Shown here in pieces: positions 46,717-57,078 of a stretch of DNA of 64,000 nt. Source of the DNA: DATKDF01 sp963752045 (GTDB taxonomy: Bacteria > Acidobacteriota > Vicinamibacteria > Vicinamibacterales > SCN-69-37); the NCBI GenBank assembly GCA_963752045.1, contig CAVVWN010000004.1:245238-309237 (forward strand), read 5' to 3'. Below the pieces are notes generated by a model. It searched no databases. It had not been told where the DNA came from and saw only the letters and a list, made by a program, of their open reading frames with translations. Each line of letters opens with the position of its first letter. Position 1 is the stretch's first letter. The position numbers and the translations under genes were made by a program.

Positions 46717-47797
46717 TGACCGCCGAGATGCCCGTTCACGCGACACGCGCCGGCGCGCAGGCCGATGGACGTGTCCGAGCGTCGGCGACGCCGATCGCGT
46801 CGCGTGGGACGACGTTCGTCGCGTCGCGACCTGACGCCGCCGGCTATCACGAGTGGGCCTGGCGCGGCGTCTTCGAGCGCAGCTTCGGCCACCAGCGGCG
46901 TGTACCTGGCCGCGCGGCGGGACGGCGCCATCGACGGCGTGCTGCCGCTCGTCGAGGTGCGCAGCCTGCTCTTCGGCCGTTTCATGACGTCGCTGCCGTT
47001 CGTCAACTACGGCGGCGTGCTCGCCGGCGCGCGACGACACGGCCGCGCGCGCTCGTCGACGCGGCGCGCGATCATGGCGCGGTCGCGCGGCTGCCGGCAC
47101 GTCGAGCTGCGCCACGTCGGCCGCCGCTTCGCCGACGTGCCCGCGCGCCAGCACAAGGTGACGATGCGCCTGCCGCTCGCTGCCGGATCTGTGGGATCGG
47201 TTCGACCGCAAGGTCCGCAACCAGGTCCGAAAGGCCGAGAAGTCAGGCCTCGACGGCCGAGCGCGGCGGCGCGGAGCTGCTGGCCGACTTCTACCGGGTC
47301 TTCGCGCGCAACATGCGCGACCTCGGCACGCCGGTCTACGCGCGCCGCTTCTTCGACGAGATCGTGTCGCGCGTTTCCCGATCGGACGCGCGTCATCGTC
47401 GTCCGGCTCGCGGCGGCCGCCCGGTCGCTGCCGGCATCTCGTACCGGACCCGACGCACGGTCGAGATGCCATGGGCGTCGTCGCTGCGCGAGTTCAACAC
47501 CCTGTGCCCGAACCATCTTCTGTACTGGCACGCGATCGAGACCGCCGTCGCCGACGGCTGCGACACGTTCGACTTCGGCCGCTCGACACCGGGCGGCGGC
47601 ACGTACAAGTTCAAGGAACAGTGGGGCGCCGAGCCGGTGCCGCTTGCACTGGGAGTACCCGTACCTCGCAGGACGGCGAGCTGCCCGATCAGGGGCCGAC
47701 GAATCCGAAGTTCCAGGCCGCGATTGCCATGTGGCAGCGCATGCCACTGAGGCTCGCAAACGCACTGGGGCCGAGGATTGTGCGGGGGATTCCATGA
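46713..47797 (+). CDS. FemAB-like GNAT protein of the XrtA locus (frameshifts)
   Basis: About 355 residues. GNAT-type features: DAAGYHEWAWRGVFERSFGH, GVLPLVEVRSLLFGRFMTSL, LPFVNYGGVLA, then DRKVRNQVRKAEKSGL and the C-terminal CDTFDFGRSTPGGGTYKFKE. This is the FemAB-like protein regularly found with XrtA exopolysaccharide genes; an aminoacyl or amide-forming transfer onto the polymer is inferred only. Several shifts occur (about 46770, 46905, 47035, 47190, 47250, 47385 and 47650). Confidence 0.85.
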
Positions 47798-47949
47798 GCA
47801 CCTCGGCTGTGGCGGGTCACGCGTGGCGGACACACGAGCTGGCGCTCGCTGGGGTCTTGTTCTGGACGGAACGCCTGCTCGCGTGTCCGCCACGCGCGAC
47901 CCGCCACCGGCCGGATGGCCTGCCGGGCTTCGCCCGGCAGCCGAGGTGC
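47798..47949. repeat. 152-bp palindromic element directly after a stop codon
   Basis: It begins with the base after the FemAB-like TGA. The termini GCACCTCGGCTG and CAGCCGAGGTGC are inverted, as are ACGCGTGGCGGACAC and GTGTCCGCCACGCG inside. 47950-48008 continues with CTCCATGACCTCCATGG words. No gene is present. The hairpin may also end transcription. Confidence 0.7.
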
Positions 47950-48008
47950 CTCCATCCCTCCATGACCTCCATGGTTGACAGGGACCTGGATCGCCTGACG
48001 GAGATGAC

Positions 48009-49883
48009 GTGACAAGGATCCTCGGAATCTCGGCGTTCTACCACGACAGCGCGGCCGCCATGGTCGTCGACGGCGAGATCGTGGCCGCGGCGCAGGAAGA
48101 GCGCTTCACGCGCAAGAAGCACGACCCGAGCTTCCCGACGCTCGCGGTCGAGTACTGCCTGCGCGAGGCGGACTGTCGCGCCGAGGACCTCGACTACGTC
48201 GTCTTCTACGAGAAGCCGATGCGCAAGTTCGAGCGGCTGCTCGAGACCTACCTGGGCTTCGCGCCGGCGGGCTTCAAGAGCTTCGCGATGGCCATGCCGG
48301 TGTGGCTCAGCGAGAAGCTGCGGCCAGCCGCAAGCTGATCCGCACAGGGCTCGGCGGCGAGCTGCAAGGCGCCCATCGTCTTCACCGACCACCACGAAAG
48401 CCACGCGGCCAGCGCGTTCTTCCCGAGCCCGTTCGAGGAGGCGGCGATCCTCACGCTCGACGGCGTCGGCGAGTGGAGCACGACGGCGATGGGCGTCGGG
48501 CGAGGGCAACCAGGTCGACGCTCACGCGCGAGCTGCAGTTTCCGCACTCGCTGGGCCTGCTCTATTCGGCCTTCACCTACTACTGCGGGTTCAAGGTCAA
48601 CAGCGGCGAGTACAAGCTCATGGGCCTGGCGCCCTACGGGCAGCCCGTCTATCGGGATCTCATCCTGAAGCACCTGATCGACCTGCAGCGCCGACGGCAG
48701 CTTCTGGCTGGACATGCAGTACTTCAACTACTGCCAGGGCCTGACGATGACCGGACCGGCGTTCCACGAGCTGTTCGGCGGCGCCGCCGCGCAAGCCCGA
48801 GTCGGCCATCGAGCAGCGCCACATGGACCTGGCCGCCAGCATCCAGTCGGTCACCGAGGACGTCATGCTGCGCGATGGCCGGCGAGGTGCATCGGCGAGA
48901 CGAAGATGAAGAACCTGGTGCTGGCCGGCGGCGTGGCGCTCAACTGCGTGGCCAACGGCCGGCTGCTGCGCGAGGGCCCGTTCGACGACATCTGGATTCA
49001 GCCGGCGGCCGGCGATGCCGGCGGCGCGCTCGGCGCCGCCCTGTTCACGTGGCACCAGCTGCTCGACAACCCGCGCACGGCCAACGGCCGCGACTCGCCA
49101 GCAGGGCAGCCTTCTCGGTCCACGCTACACGACCGACGAGATCTGCGAGTTCCTCGACGGGCTGGGCGTGACGTACCACGCGGCATCGCAGCGAGCGCGA
49201 GCTGCGTCGACGAGGTGGCCGATCTGCTCGACAGACGACAAGGTCGTCGGCTGGTTCCAGGGCCGGATGGAGTTCGGGCCGCGCGCGCTCGGCGCGCGCA
49301 GCATCATCGGCGACCCGCGGTCGCCGACGCATGCAGGCCACGATGAACCTCAAGATCAAGTTCCGCGAGAGCTTCCGGCCGTTCGCGCCGATCGTGCTCG
49401 AGTCGGAGGCGCATCGAGTGGTTCGGCCTCGAGGACGGGCAGGCGAGCCCCTACATGCTGCTCGTCGCGCCGGTGCGCGAGGAGCACCGCGTGGCGATCG
49501 ACGAGGCGACGCGGGAGAAGATGGCGAGCGACCCGACCTGCGCAACCGCGTCAACGTCCCGCGGTCGACCATTCCGGCGGTCACGCACGTGGACTACAGC
49601 GCGCGCCTGCAGACCGTGGACGACGGCGCGCAACCCGCGCATGACGAGGCTGCTGCGAAGCGTTCCAGCGCGAAGACCGGCTGCCCGGTGCTCGTCAACA
49701 CCAGCTTCAACGTCCGCGGCGAGCCGATCGTCTGCACGCCCGAGGACGCGTTCCGGTGCCTTCTTGGCGACCGAGATGGACGCGCTCGTGATGGAAGACG
49801 TGATCGTGCTCAAGAAGGACGTCTCGGACCGCGTAGACGCGGCCGAGCGAGAGAAGCACCTGGCGCAGTTCCAGTTGGACTAG
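48009..49883 (+). CDS. NodU/CmcH-family carbamoyltransferase (frameshifts)
   Basis: About 615 residues. N-terminal Kae1-like ATPase domain (TRILGISAFYHDSAAAMVVD, EERFTRKKHDPSFP, TDHHESHAASAFFPSPF and TLDGVGEWSTTA) and the C-terminal carbamoyltransferase part (GRMEFGPRALGARSIIGDPR, MNLKIKFRESFRPFAPIVL, TGCPVLVNTSFNVRGEPIV). It makes carbamoyl-AMP from carbamoyl phosphate and ATP and passes the carbamoyl group to a hydroxyl, here probably a polysaccharide sugar. Shifts occur near 48325, 48370, 48500, 48690, 48790, 48880, 49105, 49190, 49235, 49335, 49420, 49540, 49630 and 49765. Confidence 0.9.
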
Positions 49884-50293
49884 TGACCGTGGAGGGCTGG
49901 AGAACGAGCCTGCGCTGATGACCGTGGAGGTAGGAGATCGCACAGGGTACCTGGAGGATGTTGATTCGGGTGCACGGCGTCGGTGGAAACACATGAGTTG
50001 CTCCACGGGGGGCGACAAGCCGGTGAGCGGGGGAGGTGCCGTCGGGCGGCCTCCGTTGGAGCGGCCCGATGATCGACAGTGCGCAATCGCGCTGCAGGGA
50101 GCGAGCATTTCGAGCGCGGCGTCCGTAGGCGTGCGACAGGGATCGAGACGAGGGACAAGGCCGGGTAGGACCCGCGCGATGGCGATAGGTCGAAATGCGA
50201 GCGGACGGAAGCGCGAGTGCCAGCGCCGCCCTGGACTGGCCAGCCGCGACGGGAACTCGCCGCTCAGCCGGCGGTACCGAGCGAGGTAGTTCG
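49884..50293. other. Non-coding gap within the carbamoyltransferase-SxtJ module
   Basis: About 410 bases. It contains ACCGTGGAGG words (49885 and 49920) and the GC-rich run GGGGGAGGTGCCGTCGGGCG. An open frame of 123 codons at 49918-50289 has low-complexity composition and no recognisable domain, and I do not count it as a gene. I found no known riboswitch core. Confidence 0.5.
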
Positions 50294-50706
50294 ATGCAAT
50301 GGTCTGATGTGACAAAAGCACCGCCTCGGAAAGCAGCTTCGACAGTTCGCCGGGCTGTTCCTGGTCGTGTTCCTGGGCCTCGCGGCCTGGCGCTGGTTCG
50401 GCGGGCGAGAGGACGCCTGGGCCGTCGGTCTCGGCGTGATGGCCGTCGTGGTCGGCGTGATCGGCCTGGCGTTCCCGCCGGCGATTCGGCCCATCTACAC
50501 GGGCTGGATGATCGCGGCGTTCCCGATCGGCTGGACCGTGTCGCGGGTGGTGCTCGGCGTCGTGTTCTTCCTCGTCGTGACGCCGATCGCGTCGGCTTCC
50601 GCCTGACCGGCCGCGACCGCTCTGGCTTCGTCGCCGGCAGCGGCCGAGCTACTGGTCGACGAAGCGCCAGCCGGCAGGCGCCCGCGAGTACTTCCGGCAG
50701 TCATGA
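50294..50706 (+). CDS. SxtJ-family membrane protein (frameshifts)
   Basis: About 135 residues: KQLRQFAGLFLVVFLGLAAW, WAVGLGVMAVVVGVIGLAF and MIAAFPIGWTVSRVVLGVVF form three helices, with a terminal SYWSTKRQ segment. SxtJ-like proteins of unknown function accompany carbamoyltransferases in saxitoxin and polysaccharide loci. The frame shifts near 50336 and 50600. The stop overlaps the ATG of the hydrolase that follows. Confidence 0.75.
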
Positions 50707-51879
50707 GTGAATCCTCTGGCACGCGCTCCACGCGTCCAGGTGACTGACCAGACATCGAAGGTGCCATCGTGCGGCCGTGCGCTTCGCCATGGTCGTGGCC
50801 GTTGGGCTCTGCGAGGTCGTCGCGCGCGTCGTGTACCCGACGCCGCCGGAGCCCGGCGCGCGAGCCGCAGCTTCTGCTACCAGTCGGACCCCGAGCGTGG
50901 CTTCTTCCACGTGCCGAACCAGGCAGGGATACCTCGACGACGGCCTGGCGACCATCAACGCGCTGGGTCTTCGGGGACCACTGCCGGAGGATGCCGAAGC
51001 CGGACGGCGCGTTCCGCGTGCTGGCGGTCGGCGACTCGACTCACCTTCGGGTGGGGTGTGGACGACGACGAGACGTACTGCGCGCAGCTCGAGGCGACGG
51101 CTGCGATCGAGCGCTTCCCTGACCGCGAGCCGTCACGCGTCGTCAACGGCGGTGTCAGCGCCTACGACCTGAAGCAGGCCGCGCAGCTGCTCGAAGCAGC
51201 TTCGCCCCGAAGCTGCACGCCCGACGTCGTGCTGGTCGGCTTCTTCTGGAACGACCTGCCGTACGAGGCGCGTCATCGCCGGACGGGCGAGCCCGGCGAG
51301 CGCGGCCGTCGCGCTCGCCGGTGGACGGCGCGCGACGTCGCGGCGCGACGCCCGAAGACGTTTCGCATCGGCAACCAGCCGTCGGCCTCAATCGGATGCT
51401 TCGCCAGAGCCGCGCTGCTGTATCGTGCTGCGGCACGCCTGGCTCGCGGCCGTTGCGCCCACCGATGCGGCAGACAACCAGGTGCAGTGGGAGATGGCGC
51501 TGCTCGAGGGCGACGAGTCGCCGGCCATCAGACGAGGCCTGGCGCGAAGTCGGCGAGACGCTTGCCGAGCATTCGCGCACTCAGCCGAAGCCGACGGGTT
51601 TTCGGTCGGCGTCGTCATCATGCCGATTCGCGCCCAGGTCGGAAGGCAGCTATCCGAACGCCGCCTACCAGACGCGCGTGCGGGCGCTCGCCGAGGCGCA
51701 GGGGTTCTTCGTGGTCGACCCGCTTGCCGAAGCTCAGTGCCGCGCCCGATCGCGAAAGCCTGTTCATTCCGTACGACCGCATGCACCTTTCGGCCGAGGG
51801 CAACGCGATCGTCGCCGAGGCCGCCTTCGAGGCGCTGCAGAGCAGCGCCTCTCGGATACCTCCAGGAGGCACACGATGA
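50703..51879 (+). CDS. SGNH/GDSL-family hydrolase (frameshifts)
   Basis: About 385 residues. After an N-terminal helix (FAMVVAVGLCEVVARVVYP) come the SGNH blocks: AVGDSLTFGWGVDDDETY after correction (block I Ser), the Gly-containing VVNGGVSAYDLKQAAQLL, the Asn-containing VGFFWNDLP, and the Asp-x-x-His block V, IPYDRMHLSAEGNAIVAE. It is an esterase or acyltransferase-like enzyme likely to modify acyl groups on the polymer. There are at least ten shifts. Stop and next start overlap (ATGA). Confidence 0.82.
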
Positions 51880-52061
51880 ATCAGTTCGATGAAATTGCCA
51901 AGACCGAGCGCCAGGGCAACGTCGTCACCGAGTTCTGGTACTTCCTGAACCAGACCAAGAAGTGGTGGCTGCTGCCGATCGTCGTCATCCTGCTGGCGTT
52001 CGGCCTGCTGATGGCGCTCTCGGGCACCGCCGCGGCGCCGTTCATCTACACGCTGTTCTAG
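51876..52061 (+). CDS. DUF5989 small membrane protein
   Basis: 61 residues, with no frameshift: FDEIAKTERQGNVVTEFWYF, then LNQTKKWWLLPIVVILLAFG and a short periplasmic end. DUF5989 proteins consistently pair with SxtJ, carbamoyltransferase and SGNH genes; the function is unknown. GGAGG lies seven bases before the ATG, which overlaps the upstream TGA. Confidence 0.8.
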   Translation: MNQFDEIAKTERQGNVVTEFWYFLNQTKKWWLLPIVVILLAFGLLMALSGTAAAPFIYTLF

Positions 52062-52073
52062 CACGAACCGGTG

Positions 52074-53570
52074 CCCCGATGCGATACGGCGCAGCTGCGC
52101 GCGGCCCTCCGGCTCGACGCTCGAACCGCGACTCGTCCGAGCGGATTGCGCGGCTGCGCTGCCGCGCCGCTCGCAAAGGCGGGCTGGCCGGCAATCCGCT
52201 CTGCCTGCAGCGCGGTTTCGCGCTGGCGCCGATCGCGTCAGTTCATGAGTCGGCCGCGCCGTCAGCGGGACGTCTCTAGTCGTCTGGGCGCTGCTGGCGA
52301 CGAGCTGTGCGCTCGTCAGGCGACGCAGGCGCCGCGCTTCCTCGTGGAGCACGAGTGGGCCGGGCGCGGCCAGTGGATGGCCGCCGACCTGCACATGCAT
52401 ACGAAGTTCTCGGACGGCGCGAACACGGTGGCCGAGCTGGCGGACGCGCGCGCGGACGTACGGGTGCCAGGCGATCGCGATCACCGATCATGCCGACGCG
52501 GGACTGAAGGCAGCGACGCCCGAGTACCAGGCCGACATCGAGGCCGCGCGCGTGCGCGAATCCGGATCTCGTGATTCTCGCCGGGCTCGAGTGGAACGTG
52601 CCGCCGCGTGGCGGCGACGAGCACGCCACGCTGCTCGTGCCGCCCGGCCCGCAGGAATGGGCGACGCTGGCGGAGTTCAAGGACCGCTTCGACGACTACG
52701 ACCTCGGTGACCGTCCGAAACCCGACGCCGCCGAGGCCCTGCGCTGGCTGGCCGGCAGGTCCGAGGGCGACTCGGGCGGGCCGCTCGTCGTCTACAACCA
52801 CCCGAGCCGGAAGGACGCGTCGAGCATGGACAACGTGGCGGACCTCGAGGCCTGGACGGCCGTCAACGACGTCGTCGTCGGCTTCGAAGGGCGCGCCGGG
52901 CCACCAGGGCGACCGAGCGATCGGCTCGTACATCGTACACGGAGAAGACCGTCGACCGGTGGGACCCGGTGGCGGCCCGGACCGGCGACGCGTGGGACAC
53001 GCTGCTCCAGCGCGGCGTCGACGTGCACGGCGCGCTCGCCGCATCGGACTTCCACACGGCCAATCCCGGGCGATCTCAACGACTACTGGCCGTGCCAGTT
53101 CTCGGAGACCTGGCTGTACGTGCCCGAGCGGACGCCGACCGGCGTGCTCCGGGCCCTGCGCGCCGGAACGTTCTTCGGCGCGCACGGCCGTATCGCGCGT
53201 GAGGTCGAGCTGACCGTGAACGTGGACGGGCTGCCGAGGCCGGCAATCGCCGGCGAGACCATCGAGGTGCCGGCCGGGACGGCCGTGACCGTGTCGCTGC
53301 GGTTCTCGGTGCCCGAGCGCGACTGGAAGGACGAGCCGAACCGGATCGACGCCGTCGAGTTCATCGTCATCACGCCGGCCGCCGTACGCGTCCTGTCGCA
53401 GGCCGTGACCGGAACCGGCCCGCAGGTCGTCTCGCAGACGGTCGATGCCGGCGAAGGATGGCTTCGTGGTCCGTGCTCGCGGCCGGCGCGTCGTTTCTGA
53501 CGGCCCCGACCTGATGTTCTACACGAACGCGATCCGCGTCGTACGGAGGGGCGGGCCTCAGCCCGCCCGG
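52074..53570 (+). CDS. CehA/McbA-like PHP metallohydrolase of the EPS locus (frameshifts)
   Basis: About 480 residues. PHP-type site: ADLHMHTKFSDGANTVAELA, AIAITDHADAGL, ILAGLEWNVPP, VYNHPSRKDASS and ALAASDFHTANPG. A beta-sandwich follows (PAIAGETIEVPAGTAVTVSL). It may cleave phosphodiester or ester bonds in the precursor. The first 80 codons are poorly defined and carry several shifts. The 3' end runs into a REP-like palindrome at 53546. Shifts occur near 52460, 52560, 52890, 52935, 53065 and 53460. Confidence 0.78.
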
Positions 53571-53571
53571 A
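53546..53571. repeat. REP-like palindrome
   Basis: GGAGGGGCGGGCCTCAGCCC and the following GCCCGG form a single unit of the family, with T changed to C in the loop. Confidence 0.75.
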
Positions 53572-53577
53572 TCCCGA

Positions 53578-55130
53578 ATGGCGCATCGACGCGACAACCC
53601 GCCTGCCGCAGGCACGGCCATTTCCTGGCACTCGCGCTGGCGTGGACAGCGTTCGCCATCTACGGATCGCTCGTGCCGCTGAACTACCAGCCGATTGAGT
53701 GGGCCGTCGCCGTCGAGCGTTTCCGCAACCTGCCGCCGCTCTGGTTCGGCATGGGCAGCCGCGCCGACTGGGTGGCGAACATCCTGCTGTTCGTGCCGGT
53801 CACGTTCCTCTGGATGGGCGCGATCACGTGCGACCGCGGCCGTGCGGCTCGCGCGCTTCGCGGCCGCGGCGCTGGTGCCCGCTGTCGACCGCGACGGCCA
53901 TTGCCCTCGAGTTCACGCAGATCTGGTTTGCCGGACGCACCGTTTCGCTGAACGACATCCTGGCCGAGACGATTGGCGGCGCGATTGGCGTGCTGCTCTG
54001 GCTCGGCGCAGGCCGGGCGCGTGGTGCGGTGGCTGCGCTCGTACGCCACCGAGCGGCAGCCGCGGTCGCAGCTCGAGTGGCTGCTCGGCGCGTACGTGAT
54101 CGGCCTGGTCATCTACTCGGTGATCCCGCTCGACCTGACCGTGAGCCTGACCGAGCTCTACCACAAGTGGCAGAGCGGTCAGGTGCTGCTGGTGCCGTTC
54201 TCGTATCCGTACGAGTCGGCCACCACGGTGGTCTATCAGTTCTTTGCCGACACGGTGGAGTTCGTCCCGGTGGGCGCCTGGGCGGCGCTCGCGCTTCGAC
54301 GCCGCGCCCGGGTGTCGTTCGCCGCTCATCGTCGGGCGTCGCGGCGGGCGCCCTGCTGGCCGTGGCAATCGAGTTCGCGCAACTGCTCGTGCTCAGCCGG
54401 TTCACCGACGTCACAGACATCCTGTTCGGCTCGGCCGGCGCGGCCGTGGGCGCGTGGCTCGTGGCACGGGGCGACGAGCGGTCCGCGGCCGCCGAACGAA
54501 TCGCAAAGAGCCGGACCCTGTTCGGGCCTGCCGCGTTCTGGCTCGCGGTGCTGGCCGGCTACTCGCTGTTTCTTGCGGTCGGGTTCTGGTTGCCGTTCGA
54601 CTTCAGCCAGAGACCGCGATCTGGTGAGTGCCCGATATCAGGACTTCTTCAGAGTGCCGTTCCTCGCGCTATACCAGGGCAGCGAGTTCAACGCGATCAA
54701 ACAGGCGCTGGTCCGCATGTTGCTCTTCGCGCCGGTCGGCGTGATCTGGGCGTACATCGCGCGGCTGGCTGCTTCCAGGCCCATCCGTCTCGGGCTAGGC
54801 GCGCTGGGTTTCGTGTACGCGGCCGTGCTCGCGTTCGGCATCGAGGCGGTCCAGATCCTGATGCCCTCGAAAGTCGCCGACTTTACGGAGGTTCTGTTGT
54901 GCACGGCAGGTGCGGCCGGCGGATTGCTCGTCACCGGGCGACTGCTTGACGCGGCCCCTGCGGCGCCCGCTCCCGTCGCTCCACTGGCAACTGGCCCCGC
55001 TCCTGGCGCTCCACCAGCAACTGCCCGCGCGCCGGCTGTCCCTGCGCCCAGGCCCGTTCAGCGGCGCATGCTTCGCGTCGTGCGGCTGCACGAAGACGCG
55101 CAGCCCCCGAAGAAAGAGCCGGGCCGCTGA
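53578..55130 (+). CDS. VanZ-repeat membrane protein 1 (frameshifts)
   Basis: About 515 residues with three successive VanZ-like units, each recognisable by a proline-rich first helix (YGSLVPLNYQPIEWAV; YSVIPLDLTVSLTELY; GFWLPFDFSQRPRDL) and a later ALEFTQIWFAGRTVSLNDI, AIEFAQLLVLSRFTDVTDI or GIEAVQILMPSKVADFTEV segment. The C-terminal 60 residues are Pro/Ala-rich and ionic. VanZ domains bind hydrophobic ligands in glycopeptide tolerance; in EPS loci the role is unknown. Shifts occur near 53620, 53870, 54010, 54310 and 54620. Confidence 0.78.
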
Positions 55131-56491
55131 ATGCCGGCTGCCGACGCACCGATTTCGCCGGCCAGATTCCGGGTCTCATGCGCGGCGCTGGCCGTGATGG
55201 CCGCCGCGTGTGCCGCCTACGTCAGCCTGGTGCCGTTCCGGTTCGCGGTGCCCGCGGAGATCCCGTCGCTCGTCGAGTTGCTCTGGACCAACGGCCGCGT
55301 CGGCGGCATGCTGCATGGCAACGGCCTGGCCAACGTCGTGCTGTTCGTCCCCTTCGGCTTCTTCGGCCTGGGCGCGCTCCTCGCCGAGCGATCTGGGTGG
55401 TGGCGGTGGGTGATGGCCATGCTCGCTGTCGCCGCCGCGTCCGTCGCCACGAGCATCGGCATCGAAGCGCTCCAGGTATTCGTGCCCGGCCGTACGCCCG
55501 CCCTCGCGGACATCGTCGCCCAGACCGTCGGCACCGGGGTCGGCTTTGCAGGGTGGATGATGCTCGGGCGCGAGGCCCGCGTCTGGGCCTCGCGATTCAC
55601 CACCGGTCACACGTCGGCTCTTCGCCTGGCACTGGGCATCTACACGGCCATCTACGCGCTCTATCTCGTGCTGCCGCTCGACGTCACCGTCGATCCAGGT
55701 GTGCTGGCTGAGCGATTCCGAAATGGCCGGATAGTGTTCGATCCAATGCAGTCGCCCGCGCTCACGTGGGACCTGCTGCCGTCGCTCATCGCGGACCTGG
55801 TGATGGCCGTCCCGGTGGGCGTGTTTGCGTCCCTGGTCGGAGTGGCGCCGGGCGCGCGCCGGCCGCCCCTGCGCGCGTTCGTCCTGGCGGCGCTCGTCTT
55901 CGCCGCAGGCGAGATCGCGCAGGTCTTCGTGCAGTCGCGCACGGCCGACGTCGTCGATCTCGCGGCCGCGCTCGTCGGGGCGGCGGCCGGCGTGGGCCTG
56001 GCTCCGCGATCGGCACGACGGCGTCGGCCGGCCGTGACGGCCGGTCGCCGCGCCAGGCCGGTGCTCGTCGCGAGTCTTGCGGCCGTCACGGGCCTCTACG
56101 TCGCTTACAACTGGAGCCCATTCGACTTCAATCTCTCGCGCGACTTCATCGCCAGCCGGATCGGCCGGTTCCTGGCCGTCCCGTTCGCCGGCTACTACCA
56201 GAACGCCGAGTTCAAGGCGCTGTCGGACGCCACCATCAAGCTCTCGATCAGCGTGCCGTTCGGCGTGCTGCTGCAGCTGCTCGTCCGCCCGGACCTGTCA
56301 CGCCGTATCGGCGCGGCCTGACGCTCGTCATCCTCGGCGCGGCCGCCGTGTTCTTCAGCGCGGTGGAGCTCGGCCAGGTGCTGCTCCCGTCGCGCTATCC
56401 GGACAACACGGACGTGCTCCTCGCGGTCGTCGGCGTGTGGGCCGGCATGCGGTTCACACGACAGTTCCAGTCGCGGGCAGTCCAACAATGA
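55131..56491 (+). CDS. VanZ-repeat membrane protein 2 (one frameshift)
   Basis: About 450 residues, starting on the base after the previous stop. Same design: AAYVSLVPFRFAVPAE, YLVLPLDVTVDPGVLAERF and YNWSPFDFNLSRDF begin the units; GIEALQVFVPGRTPALADI and AGEIAQVFVQSRTADVVDL end the first two. The frame is clean for 1.17 kb and breaks only near 56315, after which ELGQVLLPSRYPDNTDVLLA completes the third unit. It is clearly paralogous to the preceding gene. Confidence 0.8.
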
Positions 56492-56599
56492 GAGGTTGTT
56501 CGTCCGCGCATTGCACCTCCGCGTATTACAGATGACCGACTAGATCGATTACAAGAAGCCGGTCAAATTCGTTACAATTACCGGGTTGCTCGCGCCGGA

Positions 56600-57078
56600 T
56601 GGTCGTCGAGGACCAGCCGGCATGGGCGCCGCATCTCCGTTCCCGGTCAATCCTTCGACGGGCACCCACGCGTCATTTCGTGGACCCATCACTCGCCGTG
56701 GCCGCCCTCCGCGCTTCTCCGGACCGGCTTCTCAAGGACCTCCAGCTCTTCGGACTGCTCCTCGAGTCACTGGTCGTGCGCGACCTTCGCGTGTACGCGC
56801 AGGCGATCGACGGCCGCGTCCTGCACTACCGGGACAACACCGGCCTCGAAGTCGATGCCATCGTCGAAGCCGCCGATGGGCGCTGGGCCGCAGTCGAGAT
56901 CAAGCTCGGCTCGCGACAGGTGGAGAAGGGGGCGCACACGCTGCGCCGATTCGTCGAACGGGTTGACACATCGAAATCCGGCGAACCATCCAGCTTGGTC
57001 GTGATCACGGGAACTGGTTATGGCTATGTCCGGGAGGACGGCGTGGCAGTGGTGCCCATCGGCGCGCTCGGCCCCTGA
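56600..57078 (+). pseudogene. C-terminal remnant of an AAA/DUF4143 ATPase
   Basis: 159 codons. LLKDLQLFGLLLESLVVRDL and YRDNTGLEVDAIVEAADGRW, then VEIKLGSRQVEKGAHTLRRF match the C-terminal DUF4143 nuclease-like half of a widespread ATPase family of about 400 residues. The N-terminal AAA half is missing, and what precedes it is not related. The frame itself is intact. I read it as a 5'-deleted relic. Confidence 0.7.

Noticed and set aside
49918..50289. A 123-codon open frame between carbamoyltransferase and SxtJ
   Set aside because: Low-complexity Arg/Gly/Ser composition, no ribosome site or domain, and error-prone sequence around it.
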